Positions 8,020 through 19,249 of a DNA stretch of 64,000 bases are shown here, in pieces (the first letter of the stretch is position 1; each line of letters begins with the position of its first letter). Location of the stretch: the NCBI RefSeq assembly GCF_027925385.1, contig NZ_AP027142.1, positions 2,648,001-2,712,000 of the forward strand. Direction: 5' to 3'. Both the position numbers and the translations under genes were made by a program. The notes beneath the pieces were generated by a model. The model was not told the DNA's origin and searched no databases. It saw nothing but the letters and a program-made list of their open reading frames with translations. The DNA is from Methylocystis iwaonis. GTDB lineage: Bacteria; Pseudomonadota; Alphaproteobacteria; Rhizobiales; Beijerinckiaceae.

Positions 8020-9150
8020 TCACTCGGCCGCGATTGGTTGCCTTATTTGTTCACGCACGAGCTTCACGCCTTCCACGAGAGCGTGCAGCTTGTCCTGTGC
8101 AATGTAGCGTTGCAGCAAGATGAGGCCGCAGTCGGTCGTCACGCCGAGACGGTCTGCCGGAATGACCTTCAACAGATTATTGATGCGCTCCGCCACCTGC
8201 GTCGCGGTCTCGGTGATGGTGCTTTTGACGTCGATGACGCCGGCCCAAAAATCCACATTGTCTGGCAGCGGGAATTCCTTGAAGGCGTCGAGGCCCGACA
8301 TGTCGTCGATGCGGCGACCGCAGTTCTCGAGGTTCAAGACGTTTATGTTAGCCTCGTAGGCCTTCGGCACGATTGCGCGAGTCGCCGCCGGCGCCTTCGC
8401 GCTATCCTTACGCTTGGTCAGGTCATAAATCTCGCCGGGCTTACCGGTCTCATCAGGATAATAGGCAGGCGTGCCGCCCCAATTGCCCCAGCACACATGC
8501 ACGACGATGCGCGCGTTTTTCACGCCCTCGACGGCCGTGTTGAACGCCTCGATGGCCCAGTCCTCGAAGAAATAGGGCCAGGTGAACTCGTCGAGCTGAA
8601 TGAAGTCGACGCCGAGCGCGTCGACTTCGCGAATGTCCTCATTCATTGCGGCGGCGATAGCGAGGGCGCGATCGCGCGAACTCTTATAGAAGAGGTCGTT
8701 TGTGCACTGCGCAAGAACTTGAACGCCGGTATATTGAACTTTCGTCGGTTTGCTCGTGGCGCGCTTCAGGGCGCGCGCTTGCTCTACCATGATGGCGCCG
8801 CGGCGCTTGATCTCCTGCTCGACCGTGCCCGTGTGGAGGCGGCTGTAGATCGGGAAGCCGAGATGACCACCGCTCAGATTATATCCGAGCCGGCGGAAAT
8901 AGTGGTACACTGCCGTGTCCGCGTAGTTGTCGCCATGCACGCGCCCGTCGGAAATAATATCCAACCCCGCGCGTTCCTGATCGTTGGCGATCGCGCCGAT
9001 AGCATCCTCCAAAGCTTCGCGGCTAAGCGAATCCGGCGGCTCCCGATTGCCCTCGAACTGCCTGGCGAAAGAAGCGTCCCACCAGCGCGGATTGGGATAA
9101 TTGCCGACCATGCTGGTCGGAATCAATATATCTCGGCCACTGATCTTCAT
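8020..9150 (-). CDS. xecA: Epoxyalkane:coenzyme M transferase
   Basis: 376 residues from the ATG at 9150, preceded by a strong GGAGG. The reading frame extends upstream, but this start gives the length of the Xanthobacter enzyme (377) and puts the zinc ligands at His218, Cys220 and Cys341, the positions mutated in that enzyme. The H-x-C motif is in VVHVCWGNW and the distal Cys in TTDCGLI. The fold is that of cobalamin-independent methionine synthase. The family opens short epoxides (epoxyethane, epoxypropane) with the CoM thiolate to give 2-hydroxyalkyl-CoM. It is the promoter-proximal gene of a nine-gene minus-strand run that also encodes CoM synthesis. Start, length and zinc-ligand numbering together make this assignment strong. 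Confidence 0.93.
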   Translation of the reverse strand: MKISGRDILIPTSMVGNYPNPRWWDASFARQFEGNREPPDSLSREALEDAIGAIANDQERAGLDIISDGRVHGDNYADTAVYHYFRRLGYNLSGGHLGFPIYSRLHTGTVEQEIKRRGAIMVEQARALKRATSKPTKVQYTGVQVLAQCTNDLFYKSSRDRALAIAAAMNEDIREVDALGVDFIQLDEFTWPYFFEDWAIEAFNTAVEGVKNARIVVHVCWGNWGGTPAYYPDETGKPGEIYDLTKRKDSAKAPAATRAIVPKAYEANINVLNLENCGRRIDDMSGLDAFKEFPLPDNVDFWAGVIDVKSTITETATQVAERINNLLKVIPADRLGVTTDCGLILLQRYIAQDKLHALVEGVKLVREQIRQPIAAE

Positions 9151-11213
<2,063 letters not shown>

Positions 11214-11223
11214 CGACGCGCAG

Positions 11224-11991
11224 ATGACCGGACGCGTTTCAGGAAAGACGATCATCGTGACGGGCGGCGGCGGCGGCCTCGGCCGCGCGATCTCTTCCTT
11301 GCTCGCTGAGGAAGGCGCCGCGGTGGGTGTCATCGACGTCAATGGCGCGGGCGCCGAGGACGTCGCGCGGTCGTTGACGGAGGATGGCGCGAGATCGATT
11401 GGCTTGGGAGCCGACGTTTCGGACTGGCGCGCAATATCGAGTGCGGCGCGGCAGGTCGGAGAGGCGCTGGGAGACATCGACGGATTGGTCAATAATGCCG
11501 GCGTCGCCGCTCTCGGCTCTGTGCACGAAGCCGACGCAGAGTCCTGGCGGCGGATCATGAATGTGAATGTCTCTGGGGTCGTCCTGGCTTCCAAGGCGGT
11601 GTTGCCCGGCATGATGGAACGGCGCCGCGGCGTGATCCTCAACATCGCGTCGATCGCAGGCCTGGTCGGCATCCGCAACATGGCCGCCTATTGCGCGTCG
11701 AAAGGCGCCGTCCTCAGCCTGACGCGCCAGATGGCCGCCGACTATGCGTCCTTCGGGATTCGGATCAACTCGATTTCGCCCGGGACTATAGCTTCGACCG
11801 AGATGGGCCTGCGCCTGCTTGGCGGCGACGAATCCCCCGAAGCGCGGTCACGCCGTCTGGCAAGGTATCCCATGGGTCGATATGCGACGGCGGAGGAAAT
11901 CGCCCAGGCGGCGCTCTTCATGCTGAGCGACGAGGCCAAATTCGCGACGGGGAGCAATCTGATCCTGGATGGCGGCCTGACAGCGGTTTGA
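11224..11991 (+). CDS. xecE: Short-chain dehydrogenase resembling S-2-hydroxypropyl-CoM dehydrogenase
   Basis: 255 residues, 10 bp after the 2-KPCC gene. The Rossmann motif TGGGGGLG, NNAG, and the catalytic Ser143, Tyr156 and Lys160 are in the SDR positions. In the Xanthobacter S-HPCDH the CoM sulfonate is bound by Arg211 and Lys214; here the same positions are Arg211 and Arg214 (RRLARYP), conservative for sulfonate binding. The flanking segment STEMGLRLLGGDESPE also matches S-HPCDH as I recall it. The role is NAD-dependent oxidation of 2-hydroxypropyl-CoM to 2-ketopropyl-CoM, feeding the adjacent carboxylase. No second, R-specific SDR is in the window, so stereochemical coverage may depend on the GMC oxidoreductase or on relaxed specificity. 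Confidence 0.83.
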   Translation: MTGRVSGKTIIVTGGGGGLGRAISSLLAEEGAAVGVIDVNGAGAEDVARSLTEDGARSIGLGADVSDWRAISSAARQVGEALGDIDGLVNNAGVAALGSVHEADAESWRRIMNVNVSGVVLASKAVLPGMMERRRGVILNIASIAGLVGIRNMAAYCASKGAVLSLTRQMAADYASFGIRINSISPGTIASTEMGLRLLGGDESPEARSRRLARYPMGRYATAEEIAQAALFMLSDEAKFATGSNLILDGGLTAV

Positions 11992-12094
11992 TTTGCATTT
12001 AGCTTGTCAGCGCTGGCGTCCGCCTGAAGTAGGTTGGCCCCGTCATCTTTTCTACGCTATCTCGCTCCAATGCCCTCCACGGTGTCCTATTCCC

Positions 12095-13696
12095 CTACTC
12101 CCACTCGATCGTCCCCGGCGGCTTCGACGTCACATCGTAAACCACCCTATTCACCCCCTTCACCTCATTGATGATCCGCGTCGCGGCGCGGCCCAAAAAC
12201 GCCATGTCGAAGGGGAAGAAATCCGCCGTCATGCCGTCGCTCGACGTCACGGCGCGCAGCGCCAGCACGTAGTCATAAGTGCGGCCGTCGCCCATCACGC
12301 CGACGCTGCGCACGGGGAGCAGCGCCGCGAAGGCCTGCCAAATCTGATCGTACAAACCCGCCTTGCGGATTTCGTCGAGATAGACGGCGTCGGCCTCGCG
12401 TAGAATATCGAGCTTCTCGCGCGTGATGAGACCGGGGCAGCGGATCGCGAGGCCCGGACCGGGGAAGGGATGGCGGCCCACGAAAGCTTCCGGCAGGCCA
12501 AGCTCGCGGCCGAGCGCGCGCACCTCATCCTTGAAGAGCTCGCGCAGCGGCTCGACCAGCGCCATATTCATGCGCTCCGGCAGACCGCCGACATTATGAT
12601 GCGATTTGATCGTCACCGACGGCCCGCCGGTGAAGGAGACGCTCTCGATCACGTCGGGATACAGCGTGCCCTGCGCCAGGAACTGCGGCGCGCCGCGGCC
12701 GTCCTGCGCGATCTTCTTGGCCTCCGCCTCGAAAGTCTCGATGAAGAGCCGGCCGATGGTCTTGCGCTTGACTTCCGGGTCGTCGACGCCGTCGAGCGCG
12801 CCCAGGAAAAGCTCCTCGGCCTCAACATGGTGCAGCGGAATGTTGTAATGGTCGCGGAAGAGGCTCACGACCTCCTCCGCCTCGCCGAGCCGCAGCAGGC
12901 CGTGGTCGACGAAGACGCAGGTGAGCCGGTCGCCGATCGCCTCATGGATCAGCACCGCCGCGACGGCGCTGTCGACGCCGCCGGACAGCCCGCAGAGCAC
13001 GCGGCCGTCGCCGACCTGCTTGCGGATCGCGGCGATCGCTTCGCCGCGGAAAGCGGCCATGGTCCAGTCGGACCGAAGCCCCGCGACCTTGTGCACGAAA
13101 TTGGCAAGAAGCTTCGCGCCGTCCGGGGTATGCACGACCTCCGGGTGGAACTGCAGGCCGTAATAGCGGCGCGCCTCATTGGCGATCGCCGCCATGGGGG
13201 CGTTCTCGGAAGCGGCGATGACGCTGAAGCCCTCGGGGAGCCTGGTCACGCGGTCGCCATGGCTCATCCAGACGGTGGCGGAGGCGCCCTTCTCCCAGAC
13301 GCCGTCGAGAAGCGCGCTCTGCGCCAAAGCGGTGATCTCGGCGCGGCCGAATTCGCGATGATGCCCGCCCTCGACATGACCGCCGAGCTGCACGGCCATC
13401 GCCTGCTCGCCATAGCAGATGCCGAGCACGGGAACGCCGGAATCGAAGATCGCCTGCGGCGCGCGCGGCGAGCCGTCGTCCGTCACCGAGCAGGGACCGC
13501 CGGAAAGGATCACCGCCTTGGGGCGGATGTCGGCGAAGGCGCGCTCGGCGTTCTGGAAGGGCGCGATCTCGCAATAAACCCCCGCCTCGCGCACGCGCCG
13601 CGCAATGAGCTGCGTGACCTGCGAGCCGAAGTCGACAATGAGCACCTTGTCGTGGCGGTCGGCGATGTCGTGGTGGAAGGTCTCGGTGGCGGTCAT
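12095..13696 (-). CDS. guaA: GMP synthase (glutamine-hydrolysing)
   Basis: 533 residues with both domains. The N-terminal class I glutamine amidotransferase has the nucleophile in [12 protein letters not shown] and the partner His-Glu in [10 protein letters not shown]. The ATP pyrophosphatase domain has the PP-loop [12 protein letters not shown], and the dimerisation domain ends in the invariant PGTIEWE. It converts XMP to GMP in the cytoplasm with glutamine-derived ammonia. The gene is convergent with the epoxide locus: its stop lies about 100 bp from the SDR stop. The 3' end of guaA is a recognised integration site for genomic islands, relevant to the neighbouring accessory locus. Its ATG overlaps by 4 bp the end of the read-through frame coming from the IS/DUF559 fusion, which is probably accidental. 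Confidence 0.97.
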   Translation of the reverse strand: MTATETFHHDIADRHDKVLIVDFGSQVTQLIARRVREAGVYCEIAPFQNAERAFADIRPKAVILSGGPCSVTDDGSPRAPQAIFDSGVPVLGICYGEQAMAVQLGGHVEGGHHREFGRAEITALAQSALLDGVWEKGASATVWMSHGDRVTRLPEGFSVIAASENAPMAAIANEARRYYGLQFHPEVVHTPDGAKLLANFVHKVAGLRSDWTMAAFRGEAIAAIRKQVGDGRVLCGLSGGVDSAVAAVLIHEAIGDRLTCVFVDHGLLRLGEAEEVVSLFRDHYNIPLHHVEAEELFLGALDGVDDPEVKRKTIGRLFIETFEAEAKKIAQDGRGAPQFLAQGTLYPDVIESVSFTGGPSVTIKSHHNVGGLPERMNMALVEPLRELFKDEVRALGRELGLPEAFVGRHPFPGPGLAIRCPGLITREKLDILREADAVYLDEIRKAGLYDQIWQAFAALLPVRSVGVMGDGRTYDYVLALRAVTSSDGMTADFFPFDMAFLGRAATRIINEVKGVNRVVYDVTSKPPGTIEWE

Positions 13697-14214
13697 GGTT
13701 TCACTTTGTAGGGCCCCCTCCCCAACCCTCCCCCGCTTCGCGGGAGAGGGAGCAGGCCGTCGCCTCCATCGAGTTCGCTGATCGCGAGCGTCCCCTCTCC
13801 CGCGTTAGCGGGGGAGGGACAGGGAGGGGGCAAATTCTCCTCAGCGCGCCGGTAGATCGTCTCCAGCACGCCCTCGAACTCTGCGTAAACCTCCGCATTG
13901 GTCACGCGCAAGACAGAAAAGCCGTTATTCGCAAACCATGCGTCGCGGAGGCTGTCGCGGCGCAGCTCGGCGTCGGTGGAATGGGTGGCGCCGTCGATCT
14001 CTACGACCAACTTTGCCGCGTGGCAGAGGAAGTCCGCGATATAGGGGCCGCAAGGGACTTGGCGGCGGAAGTGCAAGCCTTGGAAGCGATGGCCGCGCAA
14101 GGCGTGCCAGAGCTTGCGTTCGGCGTCGGTCATGTCGCGGCGGAGCTTGCGGGCGAAGGCGATTTTCGAGGTTCTCGGTTTCCGCAAGGCCCCCTCCCTG
14201 TCCCTCCCCCGCTC
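13693..14214 (-). CDS. DUF559 (VSR-like endonuclease fold) domain fused in frame to a transposase
   Basis: The frame encodes a typical DUF559 domain: [47 protein letters not shown] and [12 protein letters not shown]. The family has a restriction/very-short-patch-repair nuclease fold of unknown role. It has no obvious start of its own, and the frame runs upstream without a stop into the transposase at 14216-15587. The C-terminal tail after ETIYRRAEE is translated from [14 protein letters not shown] intergenic repeats and ends overlapping the guaA ATG. Most likely a normal DUF559 gene of about 110-125 codons was joined to the transposase when the IS inserted in the repeat just upstream. Whether any fused or free product is made is unknown. 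Confidence 0.65.
   Translation of the reverse strand, partial: ERGRDREGALRKPRTSKIAFARKLRRDMTDAERKLWHALRGHRFQGLHFRRQVPCGPYIADFLCHAAKLVVEIDGATHSTDAELRRDSLRDAWFANNGFSVLRVTNAEVYAEFEGVLETIYRRAEENLPPPCPSPANAGEGTLAISELDGGDGLLPLPRSGGGLGRGPYKVKP
13711..13832. repeat. GC-rich palindromic intergenic repeats around the DUF559 gene
   Basis: Two copies of a hairpin-forming repeat lie at about 13711-13755 and 13791-13832; each has a CCCTCTCCCGC / GCGGGGGAGGG type stem. Half copies occur at 14187-14215 and 15671-15697, immediately outside the two ends of the IS. This looks like one more repeat split by the insertion. Confidence 0.6.
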
Positions 14215-14215
14215 C

Positions 14216-15587
14216 GCGCTGTCGTAGAAGGTCAGCGCGGCTCCGAACTTTATTCGTCGAAAGTCGTCGAGGCCCTGGCGCATTACTTTGGGGCCGGGCT
14301 TTCCGTAATAGGCGGTCCAGCCGCCGAGCCTGGCGACGACCCAGGCGGCGAAGGCGAGGCTGCCTTTGCGGTGGGGGTTCTTCTGGCGGGCCGTCGCGCC
14401 CTCGAGCTTCGCCGAGACGGCCTCGAGCAGCGCTTCGTCCTCGGGCTCGAAAGCGTCCGTCAGCAATTGGTCGGTCGCGCCGTCGCGCGCCTTGACCAGT
14501 TGCATGACCGTCACCGCGGCGACCGCCGTCGCCGCCACCAGCTTGATCATCACTTTCGGATCGCAGATGTCGGCCTGCTCGATCTCGAAGCCCGCCGTCT
14601 TCAGCGTGCGGAAGAATTCCTCGATGGTCCAGCGCATTCGATAGAGGTCGATCACCCGGCGCGCCTCGGCCAGGCTCGTCGCCGCATGGGTCGTGAGAAG
14701 CCGCCAATGAATGGGCGCGACGCCCTCCGCGGCCCCGACCTCGCGCACGTCGACCAAAGTCACGCCGACCGTGTCCGGCAAGTCACGCGCGCCGTGGCGC
14801 GGCTTGCGCAAAGTGACCGGCGAGACGCGGACCGCGAGCGCCGCCTTGCGCGCCTTGCGTCCCGGAGCCGCCGGGATCTCGGCGACGAAGCGGCCCGTCT
14901 CGGCCAATCCGTCGGCGAAGGGGAACAAAAGCTCGATCGCATCCTCGCCGTCTGCGGCGATCGTCCGGTTCTGGCAGGCGCGCACAATCAGCTCCACGCC
15001 GCCCGGACGCTGCGCGAGATGCGCGTAGATGTCGCTCTCCCGATCCGAGACGACAGTGATCCGCTTCGCCGCCGCGAAATCCTCGCGCGCATGCGTCGCC
15101 ACATCGAGCCAGCGCTGCGATTCCTTGTCCGCGAGCGCGCGCGAGCGCCGCGCCGCGACCTTGGCCCCCGTGTCGCGGTTCCAGACCTCGGCATGAGCGA
15201 GGCCGAGCAGCGCGCCCGTGCCGGCGTCGAGCGCCAGGGCCGCGTGCAGCAAAAGGCCGCGCGTCCCGCCGCCCTTGCCGACCGGCCCATAGCCGTTCGC
15301 CTGCGCGCGCTTGCCGCCGAGCGCCAGCTCGCTGGTGTCCTGCGCCACCACTATGTCGCGACCCGCCGCCCGCGCCGCTGTGAGCCCGGCGGCGCGCCGC
15401 GCCATCTCCTCGGCGGTCACCGCAGGATTGCGCAGGAAGCGCGCGAGCCGCACCTCCTGCGCCCGCCGCCCGCCGGCGATCCGACGGATGCGCGCGCACG
15501 GCCGCGCGACGAGGCCCCGATGCAACGAGACCCCCCTTTTTCCAGGCGGCGGTCGCCGAACCGCCCCAGTCCATACGAAATCGCCAT
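14216..15587 (-). pseudogene. IS4-family transposase with a frameshift near its N-terminus
   Basis: The DDE-type IS4 core is clear: VVAQDTSELALGG, VVSDRESDIYAHL (second Asp) and the YREK-like YRMRWTIEEFFRTLKT (Glu), followed by a Tn5-type C-terminal region ending ALTFYDS. The natural start appears to be the ATG at 15587, whose frame reads GRFGDRRLEKGG and is then lost. The following family sequence SLHRGLVARPCARIRRIAGG continues in another frame. The switch falls at a run of six C on the plus strand (15531-15536, after a T run), consistent with loss of one base or a sequencing error. There is no stop before the element end, so the frame continues into DUF559. A programmed frameshift is possible but the slippery heptamer is poor. 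Confidence 0.75.
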
Positions 15588-15670
15588 GCCCCACCCCGCG
15601 AATCAAAACGCGACCAACGGAATCAAACAGACCCGACCGAGGCAATCACGATGTGTGCATTCGATAGCGC
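14216..15670 (-). mobile_element. IS4-family (Tn5-like) insertion sequence
   Basis: The transposase remnant occupies nearly all of the element. Candidate imperfect terminal inverted repeats are GCGCTGTCGTA at 14216-14226 and the complement of TTCGATAGCGC at 15660-15670. The outside sequences are the two halves of a palindromic repeat, supporting these boundaries. No clean target-site duplication is visible, so the exact ends are uncertain by a few bases. Confidence 0.55.
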
Positions 15671-15697
15671 TTTAGCGGGGGAGGGCTGGGGAGGGGA

Positions 15698-17137
15698 TCA
15701 AATATGAATCGCCCGCCCGAAGGCGTTCAGCACGCTCTCATGCATCGTCTCGGAGAGCGTCGGATGCGGGAAGATCGTCTGCATCAGCTCTTCTTCCGTC
15801 GTCTCCAGATTCATGGCGATGACAAAGCCCTGGATCAGCTCCGTCGCCTCGGCGCCGACGAGATGCGCGCCGAGCAAGCGGCCGGTCTTGGCGTCGAAGA
15901 TCGTCTTCACGAGCCCCTCGGGCTCGCCAAGCGCAATGGCCTTGCCATTGCCGAGATAGGGGAAGCGTCCGACCCGGACCTCATAGCCCGCGGCCTTCGC
16001 CTTCTCTTCGGTGAGACCAATCGACGCCACCTGCGGATGGCAATAAGTGCAGCCGGGAACGAGGGATTTATCCAGCGGATGCGCCGGCAGCCCAGCGATC
16101 GCCTCAACGCAGGCGACGCCCTCGTGCTCGGCCTTATGCGCCAGCATCGGCCCGCCCGCCACGTCGCCGATGGCGTAGACGCCCGGAACATTGGTGCGCC
16201 CGAGCCCGTCCGTCTTGATGACGCCGCGCTCCAGCGCGACGCCCAGCGCCTCGAGCCCGAGGTTTTCGATATTGGCTACCACGCCCGCCGCCGAGAGCGC
16301 GCGCTCGACCTCCAGCGTGCGTGTCCCGCCGTCGGCGCCCTTGAGCGTAACGACGACGCCGTCCGCCTTCTTCTCCAGACCAACGACAGTTGTCGCCGTC
16401 TCTATGACAATCCCTTGCTTCTCGAAGCTCTTGCGCGCGAAAGCGGCGATCTCGGCGTCTTCCGCGGCGAGAATTTGCGGCAGCGCCTCGACGAGCGTCA
16501 CCTCCACGCCAAATGTCCGATAGAAGGAGGCAAATTCAACGCCGATGGCGCCAGCGCCGACGACGAGCAACGACTTCGGGAACCGTTCGGGCTTCAGCGC
16601 GTCGAAGTAAGTCCATACCAGCCGCCCGTCGGGCTCCAGCCCCGGAAGGACGCGCGGACGCGCTCCGGTCGCGACGATGATATGCTTGGCCTGATAGGCG
16701 CCCTCCCCCAGAGGCGTCTTCGGCGCCGGGAGCTGCGGCGTCACGGCCGGTTTCGTCGGCGCGCCGACCTGCACTTCGCCCTTGGACCCGAGCCGCGCCT
16801 CGCCCCAAATGACATCGATCTTGTTTTTCTTCAGCAGAAAGCCGACGCCGGCGTTGAGCCGCCCCGCCGCCTCGCGCGAACGCGCCACGATACGGGCCGC
16901 ATCGAAGCCCGGTTCCGTGACCGTCACGCCATAGCGCGCGCCGTCCTGCGCCAGCCGGTAGACCTCGGCCGAACGCAGCAGCGCCTTGGTCGGGATGCAA
17001 CCCCAATTGAGGCAAATGCCGCCGAGATGCTCGCGCTCGACGACCGCCGTCTTAAGCCCGAGCTGCGCCGCGCGTATGGCGGCGACATAGCCGCCCGGTC
17101 CGCCGCCGATGACGATGACATCATATGACTGGCTCAT
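15698..17137 (-). CDS. lpdA: Dihydrolipoyl dehydrogenase
   Basis: 479 residues, a standard E3 length. It has the FAD motif VIGGGPGGYVAA, the redox disulfide in GGICLNWGCIPTKAL, the NAD motif VVGAGAIGVEFAS, AIGDVAGGPMLAHKAEHEG, and the intact C-terminal HPTLSE dyad motif (FPHPTLSETMHE). It reoxidises the lipoyl groups of 2-oxoacid dehydrogenase complexes or the glycine cleavage system. It stands without E1 or E2 genes here. It contrasts usefully with the 2-KPCC homologue at 9657, in which the same His-Glu dyad is replaced. The start overlaps by 17 bp the 3' end of the upstream esterase gene, suggesting co-transcription. Confidence 0.95.
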   Translation of the reverse strand: MSQSYDVIVIGGGPGGYVAAIRAAQLGLKTAVVEREHLGGICLNWGCIPTKALLRSAEVYRLAQDGARYGVTVTEPGFDAARIVARSREAAGRLNAGVGFLLKKNKIDVIWGEARLGSKGEVQVGAPTKPAVTPQLPAPKTPLGEGAYQAKHIIVATGARPRVLPGLEPDGRLVWTYFDALKPERFPKSLLVVGAGAIGVEFASFYRTFGVEVTLVEALPQILAAEDAEIAAFARKSFEKQGIVIETATTVVGLEKKADGVVVTLKGADGGTRTLEVERALSAAGVVANIENLGLEALGVALERGVIKTDGLGRTNVPGVYAIGDVAGGPMLAHKAEHEGVACVEAIAGLPAHPLDKSLVPGCTYCHPQVASIGLTEEKAKAAGYEVRVGRFPYLGNGKAIALGEPEGLVKTIFDAKTGRLLGAHLVGAEATELIQGFVIAMNLETTEEELMQTIFPHPTLSETMHESVLNAFGRAIHI

Positions 17138-18035
17138 GCGGGCCCCGCTCGCTTCCGCCGCTTCGCCCAGTGTTAGCGGCGCGCGCGGTTTTAGTCGAGA
17201 TGAAGGCCGTTACGTCGGCGGCGACGGGCGCCAGGAAGGAAAAGATCGGAGAAAAGGCGCCGATGATCTCGCGATGGCCCAGCCGCGGATAGAATCTCGT
17301 CTCGACCTCGCCGCCCGCCGCCCGCACGGCGGCCGCGAGATCATGCGTGTTGCGCGGCAAGACCGTCTTGTCGACCTCCCCCGTCGCCAGCAGCAGCGGC
17401 GGCGCGTCGCGCGTCACATGGGCCATGGGCTGGGTGCGTCCCTTGTTTTCCGGCGGGCCGAAGACGCCGCGGAGCAAATCCGTGTCGATCTCGAAATGAT
17501 AGGGACCGGCAAGGCCGATCACGCCGGCAAGGTCGGCGCGGCTATCGAGGCCGACGGCGGCAAGCCAGCGTTTTTCGAATGCGAGCATGGAGGCGATATG
17601 GGCCCCCGCCGAATGGCCCATGACAAAGAGCCGCCTTCGGTCGGCGCCGAAGCGCGCCGCATGGTTATGGATCCAGCAAAGCGCCTCGGCGGCGTCCTCG
17701 ACAAACGCCGGAAAGCGGGCGGCCGGATAGATGCTATAGTCGGGGACGACGGCGAGATAGCCCCGCGCGGCCAGCGACGCGCCGAGAAAGCGGTAAATCT
17801 CCTTGGCGCCGGAGGACCAGCTCCCGCCGTAAAGATAAAGGATGATGGCGCGCGGCGCCGCGAGGCTCGCCGGAAGATAGACGTCGAGCCGACGGCGCGG
17901 CCCCTCGCCATAAGGCATATCGGCAATCCGCCGATGATCCTGCAACCGCGCGGCGAGATCGACCGCCAGTCTCGGCGTCTCCCTCACCGCCTCTCCGAGG
18001 AATTTCGTCGATCTCAAAAGCGCCTGCGCCGGCAT
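17121..18035 (-). CDS. Alpha/beta hydrolase, carboxylesterase-like
   Basis: 304 residues. The oxyanion-hole segment is LYLYGGSW, the nucleophile elbow VMGHSAGAHIAS (Ser in GHSAG), the acid probably the Asp in TGEVDKTVLP, and the catalytic His in PRLGHREIIGAF. This is the BD-FAE/esterase-lipase type of fold with an N-terminal RLDVYLP strand. Substrate unknown; short acyl esters are likely. There is no signal peptide, although the first 25 residues are amphipathic. The gene overlaps the start of lpdA and shares its strand. Confidence 0.82.
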   Translation of the reverse strand: MPAQALLRSTKFLGEAVRETPRLAVDLAARLQDHRRIADMPYGEGPRRRLDVYLPASLAAPRAIILYLYGGSWSSGAKEIYRFLGASLAARGYLAVVPDYSIYPAARFPAFVEDAAEALCWIHNHAARFGADRRRLFVMGHSAGAHIASMLAFEKRWLAAVGLDSRADLAGVIGLAGPYHFEIDTDLLRGVFGPPENKGRTQPMAHVTRDAPPLLLATGEVDKTVLPRNTHDLAAAVRAAGGEVETRFYPRLGHREIIGAFSPIFSFLAPVAADVTAFISTKTARAANTGRSGGSERGPHEPVI

Positions 18036-18115
18036 TTGGCCTCTATCTGAGTCTTTCGCTGCTGTAGCAAAAGATAGGACTCGCCGACGCAGGCGGGAGT
18101 GTCTTGTCCAACGCG

Positions 18116-18259
18116 CTAGTCATGGCGTTGGGGCGCAACCGGCCGCCGAACGGGGATTGGCCGCAATACGGGCGCCGCCGGGCCGGCGAAGGCGCCGCGC
18201 ACGACGTCCAGCAATTTGGCCAAAGTCGCCGCGACTCCGTCTTTCTGCTTGCCTTTCAT
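18116..18259 (-). CDS. Possible small protein, 47 residues
   Basis: A short frame starts at the ATG at 18259 with AGGAG-like sequence 8 nt upstream. It encodes a basic, Pro-rich C-terminus (GPAAPVLRPIPVRRP) after an amphipathic KQKDGVAATLAKLLDVV segment. It lies between the ribosomal protein operon terminator and the esterase gene. No family recognised. The start signals are reasonable but the evidence is thin; the rest of 18036-18398 holds only the rplT terminator. Confidence 0.35.
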   Translation of the reverse strand: MKGKQKDGVAATLAKLLDVVRGAFAGPAAPVLRPIPVRRPVAPQRHD

Positions 18260-18342
18260 GAGTGTGACTCCTGTTCTCCTTTCCAGGGAGGAGCAACACC
18301 CGAAGAAGCCGGATTGATCCAGGTAAATTTGGAATAAATCAA

Positions 18343-18374
18343 AAAAGCGCCCGCCGTCGAACGGCGAGCGCTTC
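18343..18374 (-). terminator. Rho-independent terminator of rpmI-rplT
   Basis: Read on the minus strand: stem AAGCGCTCGCCG, loop TTCGA, stem CGGCGGGCGCTT, then a T run. It lies about 25 bp after the rplT stop and matches the operon end. Confidence 0.85.
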
Positions 18375-18398
18375 AATAAATCTTGTATGATCAGAACG

Positions 18399-18764
18399 TT
18401 AGGCAGCCTGCGGCAGCGCCGCCTTGGCCTGCGCCACGATGGCCGCGAAAGCCTCGGGCTTCTCGATGGCGAGCTGCGACAGAACCTTGCGGTCGACGAT
18501 CACGCCAGCCTTGGCGAGGCCGTCGATGAAGCGCGAATAGGTCAGGCCATGCTCACGCACGGCGGCGTTGAGGCGCTGAATCCACAGGGCGCGGAAGGTG
18601 CGCTTCTTGGCCTTGCGGTCGCGCGTGGCGTATTGCATCGAGCGATCGACGGCCGCCTTGGCGGTGCGGATCGTATTCTTGCGGCGGCCGTAGAAGCCCT
18701 TGGCGGCCTTCAGCGTTTTCTTGTGCTTGGCGTGGGACGTAACGCCCCGTTTGACGCGAGCCAT
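18399..18764 (-). CDS. rplT: 50S ribosomal protein L20
   Basis: 121 residues, starting [16 protein letters not shown], with the family core [19 protein letters not shown] and [19 protein letters not shown]. It binds 23S rRNA early in large-subunit assembly. In many bacteria it represses the infC-rpmI-rplT operon; here infC is not upstream, only rpmI 39 bp away. A terminator follows. Confidence 0.98.
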   Translation of the reverse strand: MARVKRGVTSHAKHKKTLKAAKGFYGRRKNTIRTAKAAVDRSMQYATRDRKAKKRTFRALWIQRLNAAVREHGLTYSRFIDGLAKAGVIVDRKVLSQLAIEKPEAFAAIVAQAKAALPQAA

Positions 18765-18803
18765 GACGAAACTCCTTCAGAATTCTGCGTGTATAGGGGA
18801 CGA

Positions 18804-19004
18804 TTAGGCGTTCGGCAGGAAGTATTTCTTGACGTTGTCGCCATCGGTCTTGAACAGAACATTCGTCCCGCGCAGATTTCTGATCTGCTTGTTCGTGCGC
18901 TTGATCATGCCGTGGCGCTTGCCCTGCTGGGCATAGACCACCTTGCCGGTCCCGGTGACCTTGAAGCGCTTCTTGGCGCCGGATTTCGTCTTCAGCTTGG
19001 GCAT
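18804..19004 (-). CDS. rpmI: 50S ribosomal protein L35
   Basis: 66 residues from the ATG at 19004, preceded by AGGAG. The frame extends upstream, but [18 protein letters not shown] is the invariant L35 N-terminus and the length is standard. It is the first gene of the rpmI-rplT pair. The region 19005-19249 upstream must hold its promoter and that of the divergent amidinotransferase gene. Confidence 0.97.
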   Translation of the reverse strand: MPKLKTKSGAKKRFKVTGTGKVVYAQQGKRHGMIKRTNKQIRNLRGTNVLFKTDGDNVKKYFLPNA

Positions 19005-19249
19005 TTTGCTCTCCTGGGCCTTGGCCCTGTTGTTTTTCGCGCCGGCTGAGCCAACGCGCTTCGCGCGAGCGAAAGAACCGCCACGGCAGCCCATCACTGG
19101 CCGGGCGGTTCGGAAGCGCGGCTTATAAAGCGAAACCAGCCGGACTTGCAAGAGCGTTGGACCGGAGCCGTTCCTGCGACATATTGAGCGATGGCCCTCT
19201 CTCCCGCGTCGGCCAAAAATAATAGCGAGGAAACACCGGGATTTTCAGC

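Noticed and set aside
15525..15545. Programmed -1 frameshift in the transposase
   Set aside because: The GAAAAAGGGGGG run does not form a canonical X-XXY-YYZ slippery site in the starting frame and no downstream pseudoknot was apparent; simple base loss is more likely.
13981..15675. 564-codon open frame on the plus strand opposite the transposase
   Set aside because: Antisense shadow; Arg/Leu/Glu-rich without recognisable domains, whereas the minus strand carries clear IS4 motifs.
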